From: Zeugodacus cucurbitae
Taxonomy: Eukaryota; Arthropoda; Insecta; Diptera; Tephritidae
Assembly (NCBI RefSeq): GCF_028554725.1
Contig: NC_071671.1
Location: forward strand, 63,785,001-63,849,000
DNA: 64,000 nucleotides
Direction of reading: 5' to 3'
Shown here: piece after piece, positions 1 through 11,600 of the stretch
Layout of the letters: every line of letters starts with the position of its first letter
How positions within the stretch are numbered: position 1 is the stretch's first letter
The notes under the pieces: model-generated
Told to the model about the DNA's origin: nothing
Databases searched by the model: none
What the model saw: only the letters and a program-made list of their open reading frames with translations
Position numbers and translations under genes: made by a program

Positions 1-345
1 GTATAAAAATACAAAAATGTGGCAACCCTGAAATAATTTAAACTTATTATCACTAATCTCATATTTACATATTTTGTATTTATTACAATTATGAAGTATA
101 ACAAAGGTGGCAACTCTGTTAAATTTTTGATTTGAGTGGAGCTACTTGAAAACTTTAAAATTTCATACAGATATACCAGATTTTTTAATTTATTTATTAC
201 CTTAAGTTAATTTAAATTAGGTGGCAACTTCATAAAATACTATTACTGTTAATATTACCTTAATTCACTGTAATTATAAAATTTATACATTTTTAAAATT
301 TTACTTCTTAAATATAGATGTATGGCAACCCTCTTTTATTTTATT
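1..345. repeat. Diverged repeat punctuated by TGGCAAC
   Basis: The word TGGCAAC recurs at 20, 108, 222 and 323, separated by about 88-114 bp of very AT-rich sequence. The same core in reverse complement (GTTGCCA) punctuates 13.6-14.3 kb, so this is probably a diverged member of the same repeat family in the other orientation. The left edge may be cut by the window. Confidence 0.55.
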
Positions 346-1947
346 TCGAAATTTCAAACATTATCAGCTGATCGATTAGCCTTAAATTTATCTTATATTC
401 TGAAAATTATTAATAATTCCGTTTCTTTCTCACTTTTTTTCAGACATCGACTAAATAAAATTGGTAAGTCTTCGAAAATTATGTTAAAACTATAGTTATA
501 ATAATTTTAGGTATTTTTGTAAGCAATTAGAATGCATTAAAAGTAACAGGATTAGTTCAAAATAATACAAAAGAAAATATTTAATTCTTTTAATTTCATA
601 AAAATTTCCTTCTTTATATCCTTAATAAAAGCTAGCAAGTAAGCCAATATTTTTTATGACACGCTGTATATATCATACAAACACATTGTAATAACCTCTA
701 CGAAATGAATTACAACACTTTGCGCACGTTTATGCTCACCTGCTACCGTCTTATTTTAACCAGCTCTCCGCGTGCGCTTGAAGGACATGCACGTGCATGT
801 ACATTCGGTGATACATCCTTGATATTTAGCCAGCTGCTAACCATATTTTTTAACCTCTACTTTTCATTGCTGCTTAGCAGATAAACCGGGAGACAGTGAA
901 TTGCAGCACTCATTGCTGCGAGTTAGTGTAGAGATTTGCTTTCATGTTGGCATTTTCCTTTGGTATAATTTGCTCTGTAAACACACTTTTATGCGCTGAG
1001 TGGGCAAAATTGCCGCACGCGTACATTTTGCGCTTTGCTTTGTGCTTTTCCTCTATCTACTTTAGCATACAAACAAGCTAATAATAATTTCATTATGCCG
1101 CATTTTAGGCGCACACGCATGTTCGCCACAACAACAACAACAACAACATTCAAGTCATAAATATGCTTTTGTGTGTGTGTGTGCTGTATCTAGTGCTTTG
1201 TAAAAATGCTAAAGACTACTTTCTTGTGCGTAGTTATTCACTTGAGTTCTCCCACTCTCCAATGTTAGATGACAAAGATAGCGGCATATTTCTTTAACAC
1301 CTAAAATTATGCTGGCTTCACGGACACGGTTGCTTACATTCAGTGTTCACTAGGCTGTAGTGTGCTTTAAGTGCGTATTCTTGTAAAGCGTAGTAACAAT
1401 AACTTGCGTAATTGCGCTATTATTCATGTCCATGTGTTGAGCATTTGTTGTTAAGTGCGCATTTGAGTTGAGGGAGGCAATGACAAGGTGCTGGTGTTAA
1501 AAGCGTAGAAATATGTCAAATGTTAAAGATATCTCATATCACATAGTCATGTGACAACATTTTTTAGGGTGTCATTTATACCTCCTATCTGTATTCCATG
1601 GTCTCAATCTCAGTTTTGATGGCTGTAGAAGCAACAACAGTGAAATTTGAAGATCTGATTCTTGTTCCGATTCTACCTCTCTAGTTGAGATTATCCTTGC
1701 CTTAGAAGAAACACTTTCAAATTGTTCTTGAGAACACAATTTTGAAAATCATCTATAAGAATAATATAGACATATCTATTATAGTTTAGAGTGTGTAATA
1801 TACTATAGACCAGTTTCTTATCACATCTCATAGAGAGCTATCGGAGTTCTACCAACATTCTTTTGATTTTGCAATGAATATGTGAAGCTATTTGGCTTAC
1901 TTGGTCTCGTCACGACCTATAAAGGATATCTGAAGCCTATCTATATG
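346..1947. other. Non-coding stretch, no gene seen
   Basis: I see no supportable gene here. The stretch contains a 20-nt microexon-like motif (444-463, listed separately), a (CAA)n run near 1127-1148 and a short GT run near 1160. About 40 bases around 1859-1897 (TTTTGATTTTGC followed by ATATCTGAAGCT-like sequence) recur at 2282-2321, on the far side of the neighbouring mini-transposon. Confidence 0.6.
444..463 (+). other. Candidate 20-nt microexon with consensus splice sites
   Basis: A pyrimidine tract (TTTCTTTCTCACTTTTTTT) ends in CAG at 441-443. It is followed by 20 nt and then a perfect donor, GTAAGT, from 464. One phase through the 20 nt is open (H-R-L-N-K-I). A similar arrangement occurs at 29372-29393. 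This could be a real microexon, a UTR exon of a gene that extends beyond the window, or chance. Transcript evidence would decide; none is visible here. Confidence 0.3.
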
Positions 1948-2282
1948 TACGAGGTGTGTTCAAAAAATAACGGGAATTTTGTATTTCCAAATATTTTCTA
2001 CTATGCTAATATACATGCTTATTTTGTCCGTAGCAGTGTTTGTCAGCCTCCACACCTTACTCCGTATGACAAACATACTAGAACTGCTGAAATAGTCAAA
2101 GGCTATTCCATAAATCGAGTTTGAGAAGTGTTTTGTCGATTGGAAGAAGCACTGGCATAAGTGCATACTATCGAATGGGGACTATTTTAAAGGCGACAAC
2201 AATAAATGTAGACGAAGGAATAAATATTTTCTTCAAAAAAAAAAAAAAAACAAAAACTCCCGATATTTTCTGAACACACTTA
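1948..2282 (+). mobile_element. Internally deleted mariner-type element (copy 1)
   Basis: The left end reads TACGAGG then GTGTGTTCAAAAAATAACGG. The right end is its imperfect inverse (CCCGATATTTTCTGAACACAC). Between them, on the + strand from about 2138, a broken frame still reads DWKKHWHKCILSNGDYF and then, after a one-base shift, INVDEGINIFFK. This is the C-terminal tail typical of a mariner-group transposase. The catalytic core is missing, so the copy is non-autonomous. Related copies lie at 16773-16936, 40225-40435 and 50914-51167. Confidence 0.8.
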
Positions 2283-3554
2283 CTTTTGATTTTGCGATGG
2301 ATATCTGAAGCTAATTGACAAATTTTGTCTAGATAGTCCTTTGCGGTATATATTTTTTCTGACCGATGATATTAAGGGAAAATCTGAAGATCGACATGGA
2401 TGTCTTATCTTAACATATAGAAGCCTGTTACCAACAATGAATCAGTAAATATTTTCTCCTGACCTTTGGCAGATTTTTCGGTTTTCATGGACTAAGCACT
2501 TTATAGCTTTTGGTCTCTCAAAAATTCACCAAAAAACATATTCGAATACTAATGACGTTTTTATATTTACATTTCATAGCTTTTCGTTTATTTATTCTGT
2601 TGTTTTTGTTGTGGCTAACTTTGTTTTCTCCATTTAGCTCGTATTTTTTGCCAATTTGGCTGTACACAAATTCCACTATTTACATACAACTAAACGAAAT
2701 GCTTGAGGACTGGTGCCCACTTGATGAGTCGAACACTGCTTCCGCCTCATACACATTAGATCACACCAAAGTACATTAGCAGTCACAACTCTCTACACCC
2801 CCTGCAACCACTTACATACTTTGTGTTGGCTAGCAAACATTAGCGCAGACTATGTCAATGACTCCAAGCCCACGACAACGACAACAACGACGATGAGAAC
2901 GATGAGGACGACTGTTATCAAAGTTGACTGGCATGTGTTGTAGCGTATTTCCGTTTGTTGCGCATTGCTTTGGGGTAATTAAAAGCCGAGTATACGCAGT
3001 GTAGTACATCAGTTGTGTTGTTTGATGACTACTACTCCTAGCTAAAGGCTAGCCTAGCTAGCTACCAAGCGGCACAGTAGAGAGCCTATTGGAGTGCAGG
3101 AGTGATGGAGAGCGCGTGTGTGAGTAATTGCTGGCGTTGTTGGTTGGTGTGTGAGTGCCTGCTCTGCTGTAATTGTGTTTATGTAATTGGTTGACAGTAT
3201 GCTCGTTCAATTTAAAACAAATGCACAATAAAATTCTTAATTATTTAGGCACAATTTAGTTGATTAGTCGGCAGACTTGTGTTGAGGCGCGGAGTGGTGT
3301 GTATGAGCGTGTCTAAAGACACAATATTTGCGAATAAGATGAATTGTTTGTGGGTTGGGTTGAGCTGTTGGATTATTGTTGGTGATGTTGGTTGATTATT
3401 TTTAGTGCTTCATAAATTATTGTTGAGGTCATTGAACATGAGTTTAATGTAACACTAATTATTCATATTTTTATAAGAATAGTCATATATATTATATATA
3501 TTTGATAAAGTTTGGGACTTTAGAAATTATTTGAAAATCGTATCCTTCGTGATT
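2283..3554. other. Non-coding stretch, no gene seen
   Basis: There is no supportable gene. It contains a CGACAACAACGACG-rich patch near 2875-2905 and a small CTAGC-rich palindromic patch near 3038-3064. Open frames here lack coding character. Confidence 0.55.
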
Positions 3555-3836
3555 AAAAAAAAATATTTAAATTTATTACCATAAAATAATTCACAACAAA
3601 AAAATATTTAAATTTATTACTATAAAATAATTTACAACAAAAAAATATTTAAATTTATTACTATAAAATAATTTATAACAAAAAAAAATTAAATATATTG
3701 CTATAAAATAATTTTCAACGAAAAATTAAATTAAATTTATTACTATAAAATAATTTATAACAAAAAATTAAATTAAATTTATTACTATAAAATAATTTAC
3801 AACAAAAAAATATTTAAATTTATTACTATAAAATAA
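3555..3836. repeat. 41-bp AT-rich minisatellite, about seven units
   Basis: The word ATTTATTAC (or ATATATTGC in one unit) recurs at 3571, 3612, 3653, 3693, 3735, 3777 and 3818, a period of 40-42 bp. Each unit joins an A-run, TTAAATTTATTAC, TATAAAATAATTTA and CAAC. Units differ by a few substitutions and one- or two-base indels in the A-run. Confidence 0.9.
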
Positions 3837-6264
3837 CAAAAGGCAAAACAATAATTTAAATAACAAATCAAAAGCACAACCAGATTACCAGGAAGCCACA
3901 AACTATATTTATTTATACAATTGTACTTCTAATCTTTATAATTAGTGCGCTTCCTAACCCACTCCATCATGTACAGTTAAAGCTTTTAATTTTGGATTAA
4001 TTTGAGCCTGATGCGCCACAAAGCACGGACATACATAGTAATCAACAAAATAGCAGTATAATTACTATTTTAAATGCTCACACACACACACACCGACAGA
4101 GCGCCACAACGTGCAACAATCAACCAACAGCAATCAAAGTGAGCACAACAGTATGCACATGCAAAGTTTCAAGCATCAACCATAACAAGCAGAGAGTGTG
4201 AATTCCGCTTAAAATAAATTTAATATAATTAACTATGCTCCAATTGCAAGCAATTTATTGTTAGGCGCTTACGTCCATTACACCCAGGACCTCATTAGTT
4301 GTTACGCTAACAGGCTGATTGTGCAGAGAGCAAGCGAGTGAGTGAGTGAGAGAGATGGTGAATGGAGAAGGTGTGTCAGCTAGTGTAGAGACTAGCGGGC
4401 TTTGTTGCTGTGAAGCAAAAATTTACAAAATGCCTTTGAGTAATTTCCTACAAAAACATAGACATTTCTGGTTGCCAAGCTGTTACTTGAGTACGACGTT
4501 GAGGCAGATCGTGGCAAGGATGCCTCTCACCCTAACGCTACTGTTGTGCATTAGTGGCATTTAGTATGCCGTAATTTGGTAGGTTACCAACATGAACTGA
4601 CAATAGCTGTGGTGGTTGCAAATTAGTTATGCCTGGCTGCTGGCATTCACCGATTATTTAGTTTGGTTGTGACGAACGCCTAAAGTTTAGTAGTAGAGAC
4701 TGTGGACGGCTTGAATGTATTCGAACAGGTTTGCTGGACAATTGTTGTGGGCCTTTCATTAAGAATTTCTGCTTGGTAGCTTTGCTTGTTGCTTTGCTGT
4801 TGCTTACGGTATACTATTTTTTTTTGTTAGATTCCTCAAATTTGCATCACTGCTTGGCATTTCTGGAATAAAGCCCTGCAGCGCAATTTATAGTTGCACT
4901 GTGAAACCTGAAATACATAGGCCGCCTGCATTTGAGTGTTGAAGTATTTGAAGCGGCGCTTTTGTTGTAATTGCAGTTGAGAAGCAAGGTAAAGGCAAAA
5001 TGTGTGGTTTTTAATTTTCTCCTCTAAGCGCCACATGACGTTTCTAAAATAGAAAACCTGCAGAAATTTAAATGAGCAACACAAAAGGGAGGCTTTTAAC
5101 ACTTTGCTGTTGCGCACACATAATAAAGCATAAATAAAGGCAAGAACAGATGGCAACCATAAATAGTGAGACCAGCAATGTCGTTGAGTGCAGTTAAAAG
5201 TGTTGTCAGCTCATTGCCGCTTGCAGCTGGGAACAACTAAACGCTCATACATTTCTATACATTATATAAACAAACCAGCTCTCACCAACAGCTCACACGT
5301 TTAATTTAGTGCTTTAGCAGCGCAAAAACACCGGAAATTGTTATAAAACTTGTTAGAAAAGTTTTTCGCTTGTCTGGATGAAGAATTTTATTTTTTATTT
5401 TTTTTTGTCAGTTGTGTGTGTGCAGTCACGAGTTTAATCTTGCCAATACCACTGGCCGCACAAATCGATTTTTTTCGCCTTTGTTGTTTGCCAAACAAGT
5501 TCGAAATTCTCATATGCCAGGCAAGCTTGTACGTGTTGATATATGGTGCAGAAAAAATTACTGTTAACAAGTGAAAAAATTAAAAACAGGAAAACCAGGA
5601 TATTGCGAGGATATGTCAGGTGCAACAGCGTACACGTACATATGTTGCTTGCTTGTGTCTGTATAAGCTCTTGATTTTTCCGGTTTGTGCGGCACGAATG
5701 TACATGAGTAGCATGCAGTTGGGGTAATAGAAAATTTCTAATAAACAAACACGACAAGCATATGCCGAAAGATACAATATTTTTTTGTTTATCAGCAAAA
5801 AAACTAAAATTGAAGTGGGAAAATTTGCGATCAGCAAAGAAAGATTGAGGCTGACAGCGTTTGAAATCGATTGAGACAACTAATTTGGGAAGAAAAATAA
5901 TGGCATTGAATTGGTATAGAAAGAGTGTAGAAAATAAGAAGACTAGTAAATGTAATTAATTTCTGAAATGAAAAAAAAAAGAAAGCTAAAGGATCATAAA
6001 TATGAACAGAAAAGGGAAGTAAAACTAACAAACATTTTTTTCATTTTTTCTATGATACAAATATTGACAAGCAAAAAATTTGGAGTTGTATAAATATGAA
6101 CTGAAAAGTGAGGGAATCAATCAAAAGCTTCTTTATTTTTTTTTTGTTAAAAATATACTAATCTTTCTCATTTAAGGGTAGATGTAACTGCCTTTTTTCG
6201 CCAGATTAGGTAGAAATCAATTATGTTCATGAAATAACGTAGATAGAATGACTTTATTTGATGA
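3837..6264. other. Non-coding stretch, no gene seen
   Basis: It contains a CA run near 4079-4094 and a GTGAG/GAGA patch near 4335-4355. Several frames of 60-107 codons are open on both strands and overlap one another; they have low-complexity or implausible composition, so I do not call them genes. Confidence 0.5.
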
Positions 6265-7054
6265 TACGTTATGACCTAAAGTCAAATTTAATGACATTAA
6301 TTTGATAATATTTTATGACATGTAAATGATTCAGTATGAAATAAGTTGTCAGTTTCAACTGTCATAACATTTGACAATTCAACTGACCCGCACAAATTTC
6401 TTTACTATTTTGTCAATTGATAATATTTCATGACATGTAAATGATTCAATATGCAATAAGTTATCTGTTTCAACTGTCATAACATTTGACAATTTCACTG
6501 ACCCGCACAAATTTCTTTACTATTTTGTCAATTGATAATATTTTATGGCATGTAAATGATTCAGTATGAAATAAGTTGTCAGTTTCAACTGTCATAACAT
6601 TTGACAATTTCACTGACCCGCACAAATTTCTTTACTATTTTGTCAATTGATAATATTTTATGACATGTAAATGATTCAGTATGAAATAAGTTGTCAGTTT
6701 CAACTGTCATAACATTTGACAATTTCACTGACCCGCACAAATTTCTTTACTATTTTGTCAATTGATAATATTTTATGACATGTAAATGATTCAGTATAAA
6801 ATAAGTTGTCAGTTTCAACTGTCATAACATTTGACAATTTCACTGACCCGCACAAATTTCTTTACTATTTTGTCAATTGATAATATTTTATGACATGTAA
6901 ATGATTCAATATGCAATAAGTTGTCTGTTTCAACTGTCATAATATTTGACAATTTAACTCACCCGCAATATGTGGTCATAAAGAGCTATAAAAATTAAGT
7001 GAAAGCCATTTTGATTCATTTGACGATAATTGTCATAAATTTTGACATAACGTA
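6265..7054. repeat. 115-bp tandem satellite bracketed by inverted flanks
   Basis: The word TTGATAATAT begins units at 6302, 6417, 6532, 6647, 6762 and 6877: five exact 115-bp steps and a partial sixth unit ending near 6967. Units are nearly identical and dense in TGTCA/TGACA words. The block is bracketed by imperfect inverted flanks: 6265-6296 (TACGTTATGAC ... TTTAATGACA) and 7031-7054 (TGTCATAAATTTTGACATAACGTA read in two parts), with an 8-base gap in the alignment. Beyond the right flank, TGACA/TGACGAATGA words continue to about 7150. The layout suggests a foldback-like or satellite-bearing mobile element rather than simple satellite DNA. No open frame is present. Confidence 0.85.
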
Positions 7055-9523
7055 AAACGCACTGACTGTTATAATAACATAATTCTGACATGACTGACGA
7101 ATGACAAGTTATAATGACATAATTATGACATAACTGACGAATGATGTTTTGACTGGCTGCTTCTAAGTCGGTTTAAAGCTTCACAATTTAGATTATGAGC
7201 AAAAGTAAATAATGAAAGTTTTGTATCTGCTAAGCTGGCTTCACTGTTCCATTTGACAAAGGGAAGCACAGCAGGGAACCTGTAGCAAGTATTATGCAAA
7301 TTTTTTATAAAAAAAAATATGATATTCTATGAATTCATTTCTCACTATAAAATCTCACTGAAAATCTCATTAAACAAAATTTTTCTGATATTTGCCAATA
7401 CGTATGAAGTTCGATGAATTATTTTACTATCAGCAAACTGCATTTCCCTTGAAACTGCTTAACTTAGTAGCAAGTGAACTACAAAACGTATGCAAATAGA
7501 AGGTTCTACCAATAACGTTTTTTTACAAATTTTCAGTAAATCCCCATTACTTTTTGCTTTACCGTTATACAAAATTTATGCGTAAAAAGGTTATTTGGCT
7601 TACTTATCCATTATATTTAAGCTGGAAATCGAAAAGTTTGACTAACATTTTGTGCTCTATTCCCATTTGGATATTTATTGGTAGTAAGCAAAGTTCTACA
7701 ATACCGAGTTTTGCATACGCATACATATGGAAAATATTATACATCCAAATACATACAAGTTAGCATAATACATAGAATTAAAAGTTTTTAAACCAATATT
7801 TACATACTTACATACACACTTACCTACAAACTGATGCATGTAGGTATATAATACTTGCAAAAAACTTACGAAAAAAACTTTGAAGAAGCTTATGAAATTT
7901 GAGCACCTAATTGGAGTTTTTGGATTGACAGTTCAACCCTCGTTGCGTAGCTGTCATGTTGACCTCTCAGTTGCGCTTCAGCATTGTTTGTATTATTACA
8001 TAATGTCTAACTTTGTTGTATGTTCTAAATGGATTCGGTGTAATTTATATGCTTCGATGTGTTTATATTGATTGTAGATGCTTTATCTAAAATTTTGTGT
8101 CTAAATAAAGGGTGCTTCCATTTAAAATTTTATATTTTCCTTGTCAAATTTGAAACATCAGTCGTGTTTTATGAAATATTCAGGTAAAAAATTTGAATTA
8201 ATTCTTCGCTTATAGTAAAATCTTCCAGCCTTTGAGAATGAGACTTAAAATAGGTAATAGTCCCGATGGTATCATACTTTTTTTCACACCCTTTTCATGT
8301 TTTGTAAATTTTTATATATGTGTAATCGTAATACTATATATGTATGCTCAAGGGAGTATGGTTTTCGGGTGTGAGGAGCGAGGTTCTTTGACTGTCATTT
8401 ATAAAATGAGAATTCGTAACAAAGAATATTTGACGAATTCTTGGCAGAAAGGATAACATGAGTGCGAAATAAATAATTACTGAAAAAGTAATATACATCG
8501 GAAAAAGGAAAAAATATATTTTAAAAGTAGCAGCAAGTCTTGAACCCTCAATTTTGATGCTGACTATAGCTAATGATTGTAATATGCCTACCCATATTAT
8601 TTAGTTTACGCATGAGAAATAATTTGATATGATGTGAAGTTGGCTGCGATTGCCAATATTTTTGTATGTATTAAACGTCCAAATAATAAAGTTGACCAAA
8701 TATTCAAATATCTGTCAGTTGTTGATACAAAAAAACCCATAACTTTCTTATATAAAACCACGGAATACATAGTAAAATCGCGCAAAATGGTATCCATGCA
8801 AATGAATTTGGATTAGTTTGCAAAAAGATTGGATAAAAATAAACCAGCAACATAAAAGCTTTGAAAATCCACAACAATCGACGTGCCATTCCACTTTCAC
8901 CAGCTTCACACGCGCAACAAAAGCCAGTTGCTCGCAGAGCGGAATGAATTCCGTAAAGTTTTGCGTGAATATTTGGCGCTTCTTAGCTGTTTTTTGGTGT
9001 TTAGCTGACAGAAAGTTTCCACGCTTGCGGCATACGCAAACGCTTAGCCATTTTGACAATACAAAAAGGAGAACTTCGTGAGCATTCGCCAATTTAAGTG
9101 AATCTGAGTGTGGAATATAAACGAAAACCAATTTGCGGAATTGTCTAAAATAGCAGTAAAACTTAGAGCAATATAAAACGCGGCATGCAAACGAAATGTG
9201 AAATTGTTGTGAAGTACAGAAAGTAAGAATATATTTGTACATTCATATATACATTAAGCTTTGGAAATTTTTTCGTAACATATAAGAGTTTTTCCGCACT
9301 ATATTTCGTGTTTATATACATATATATAAAGAAACTAATTAATTAAAAGAAATAACATTTATTTTTCACAATCGTAATTCTATCATTATGACAGTCGAAT
9401 GACGATGTGTGAACATTTTTCATTTTCAACGCGTTTTAGATTCAATGACAACACATTAAATGTCTTTGCTCGCTAAATTCATTAGTCAGTGTTGTAGTTT
9501 TTCTATTGCTTGCGATTTCATTA
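7055..9523. other. Non-coding stretch, no gene seen
   Basis: No gene can be supported. A 164-codon open frame on the minus strand (8748-9242) and an 87-codon one on the plus strand overlap each other. Both are rich in Cys, Phe and Lys with no recognisable domain. The segment 8880-9080 is somewhat GC-richer than its surroundings. Confidence 0.5.
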
Positions 9524-9696
9524 TGTCAAATTTAATGACAGTCATCGTCAAACTAACAAAATGGTTGTTATTAAATTTTTATAAAAATAATTTGGTCACA
9601 TATTCCAGCAATTAAATTCATTAGCCATTCAGCATTTGAATAATTTAACTCAATGCAGTTGAAATTATTGTCAAATTACTGTCATTAAATTTGACA
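9524..9696. repeat. Short inverted-repeat block, TGTCAAATTTAATGACA
   Basis: The 17-bp word TGTCAAATTTAATGACA sits at 9524-9540 and its exact inverse at 9680-9696. The match continues to ACTG/CAGT on the inner sides. The word is also present with one mismatch at 6280-6296 in the left flank of the 115-bp satellite, so the two loci probably share an element. It may be a short non-autonomous transposon or its remnant. Confidence 0.55.
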
Positions 9697-9784
9697 AATA
9701 TGAAATCGCCACTAATCTGTATAGTTTTTATATAATGCATACACAACATACAGTAAATAAGTTTTGAGAGGTCTCTTGACACCA

Positions 9785-9793
9785 GCGCCATCT
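9785..9793 (-). promoter_or_regulatory. Candidate CTCF-type insulator motif
   Basis: GCGCCATCT lies within CCAGCGCCATCTATCGG. On the minus strand it reads AGATGGCGC, which fits the Drosophila CTCF core AGRKGGCGC. A single 9-bp match in 64 kb is weak evidence, and similar words also occur inside transposons. Confidence 0.2.
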
Positions 9794-9799
9794 ATCGGT

Positions 9800-11600
9800 C
9801 ATATTTATAGTCCGTATACGGGGACGTTAAAAATTTCACTGAGCACTCTAACCTTCAAAAACTAAATACCTCTAAAATAGCGTCCATTTTGCGGGATTTG
9901 TATACCCTTTACCGAACCACTACTATTATATTATATGTCTAACCTTGGCTGCAACGGTAGCAGAAAGGGCACCCGCTGTGTTAAAGGTTGCTGGGTGAAA
10001 GTGTCATTGAAAGTTTAGTCTGCTGCCACCAGCACAGCTGTCTTCATTTAGCGCAGCATGGTGTCTCATGAGAGCAGCACCCGACAGCGTCACAACTCTT
10101 TAAGTGATAGCAAAGTCTGCTGCACTGTTCGCACTGTGAAAAATATATTTCGCTGCTCGAATGCTCAATCAACGTTAGTATAATTTAACTTTGTACAACA
10201 ATTTTACCGTCCCATTTTTTTTTTGTTGTACTCAAAAGATTGTTCATGCTCATTTTGCGCTTTTCGCTTTTCTTTTGTCATTTTGTAGCTCGTTCCCGTT
10301 TTAGCAAATAGTTTTCGAACATGAAAACATTATACTTGGCCTTCATCGGGCCACCTTAGTTGCTGCTTGTAACAATAATGAAAAACAAAAACAAATTGCG
10401 AATTTCATAAGAATAGTTTAAGCGCTGCGAATGCCAAGTGAAATTGAAAAAAGGAAAGAATTGGAAAAACAGCGCAATTTGGAGAGCAAACGTAAAAAGT
10501 GTCACAAAAAAATGCCAGCGAAGTGAAAATGTTACACAGCAACAGCAGCAATGCTGTGTCGCGCCGGAAATGGGTTAAGCAGCAGCTGCTATTCGGTTCC
10601 CAGCTCAATTGTCGCAGCTCGCTGTTCCGAATTCTTTTGCAAGTCGCCTTGACATTTCGCGTGCTATTTTTTTTTACATATTTTTCCAGTGAAATTCACT
10701 GTCGAACCCATTGCAAATCTATGATGGCGCGCATTCTGACTCTACATGACGTATACGCTACATTTGTGGGTTGAGTTGGAGATTCGTGAAAAATCACTTT
10801 TAATTGAACACTTTTTGCCACTTTATTCGCCGGAATAGTTTACACAAAAATGCAATAAATTCGCTGCGCCCTTTTTAAATGCGCTAATTGTTTACTCTCT
10901 CTACCTGCCGGCAGTGGTAGCGTGTTGGTTATGTCGCTAACGCTAACGGCAATGACGCAAACGGAAGGCAATGCGAGTAAACGCTAATTAAAATTGGATA
11001 TTTAATGGCATGGTGCAAAACAGGCACGAAGGAGGTAAAAAAGTTTAATGACGAATAAAATAAAAATCAATGCTAGTGAATATCTATTTAAAGCTTTTGT
11101 ACTTTTAACAATGCTGGTGAAGCTATCTTGACCTTACATAACATTTTTTCACGTTTGCTTGAAAGGAACAATAAAGGAAGACATTAATTATATGATGAAA
11201 TTATCACTTTTCAAGGTATATGTATTAAGACACCTAAAAAAGCTTGACCTTTTAACACAAAATATTCAGGTTTGAGAAAACTTCAGCTACATTTATCATT
11301 AAATGCATTGACCTAATCAGAAATCCATTACTCTGCTGTCTATTTGTTTTATAGCGTTCTCTATTATTTATTTATGTCGAGTTTAGGTAATGGAAGCCAA
11401 AGTTTTCGCAATTTTTTGGAGCTTTCGATTTTTTAATATACAATTGTTTTGTAAAAAGTACACATTGAAGTAAAATATTCTTTTAGGGAAATTCGAAAGA
11501 TGGAAGCATCCTAATAATCCCTTAAATCGGATACTATAAGCTCTCTCCTCCTCCTCCTTGGAACTGTATTGTATGAAAAGCTTTTCCCTGACAGAAATGC
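9800..11600. other. Mostly non-coding stretch with one weak ORF
   Basis: The only item I would flag is the 81-codon frame at 10529-10774, listed separately. The surrounding sequence is GT/GC-rich around 9950-10130 and otherwise AT-rich. A CTCCTCCTCC patch lies near 11550. Confidence 0.5.
10529..10774 (+). CDS. Weak candidate ORF, 81 residues, unknown
   Basis: I do not recognise this ORF. It starts at an ATG in a good insect context (GTGAAAATG). It encodes a Ser/Asn-rich start (MLHSNSSNAVSRRKW), then a hydrophobic segment around residues 33-54 (LFRILLQVALTFRVLFFFTY) that could be one membrane span, then a short basic, Cys-containing tail. Codon choice in the first half is GC-richer than the surroundings. 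It could be a small membrane protein, the 5' part of a spliced gene, or chance; there is no family match from memory and no obvious splice donor. Another frame on the minus strand is open over part of it, which lowers confidence. Confidence 0.15.
   Translation: MLHSNSSNAVSRRKWVKQQLLFGSQLNCRSSLFRILLQVALTFRVLFFFTYFSSEIHCRTHCKSMMARILTLHDVYATFVG

Noticed and set aside
8748..9242. 164-codon open frame on the minus strand
   Set aside because: Rich in Cys/Phe/Lys, no recognisable domain, overlapped by an open plus-strand frame, no promoter or poly(A) context; likely chance.
9935..10018. 27-codon ORF with three Cys (MSNLGCNGSRKGTRC...)
   Set aside because: Frames this short are expected by chance; no signal peptide, promoter or conservation evidence is available.
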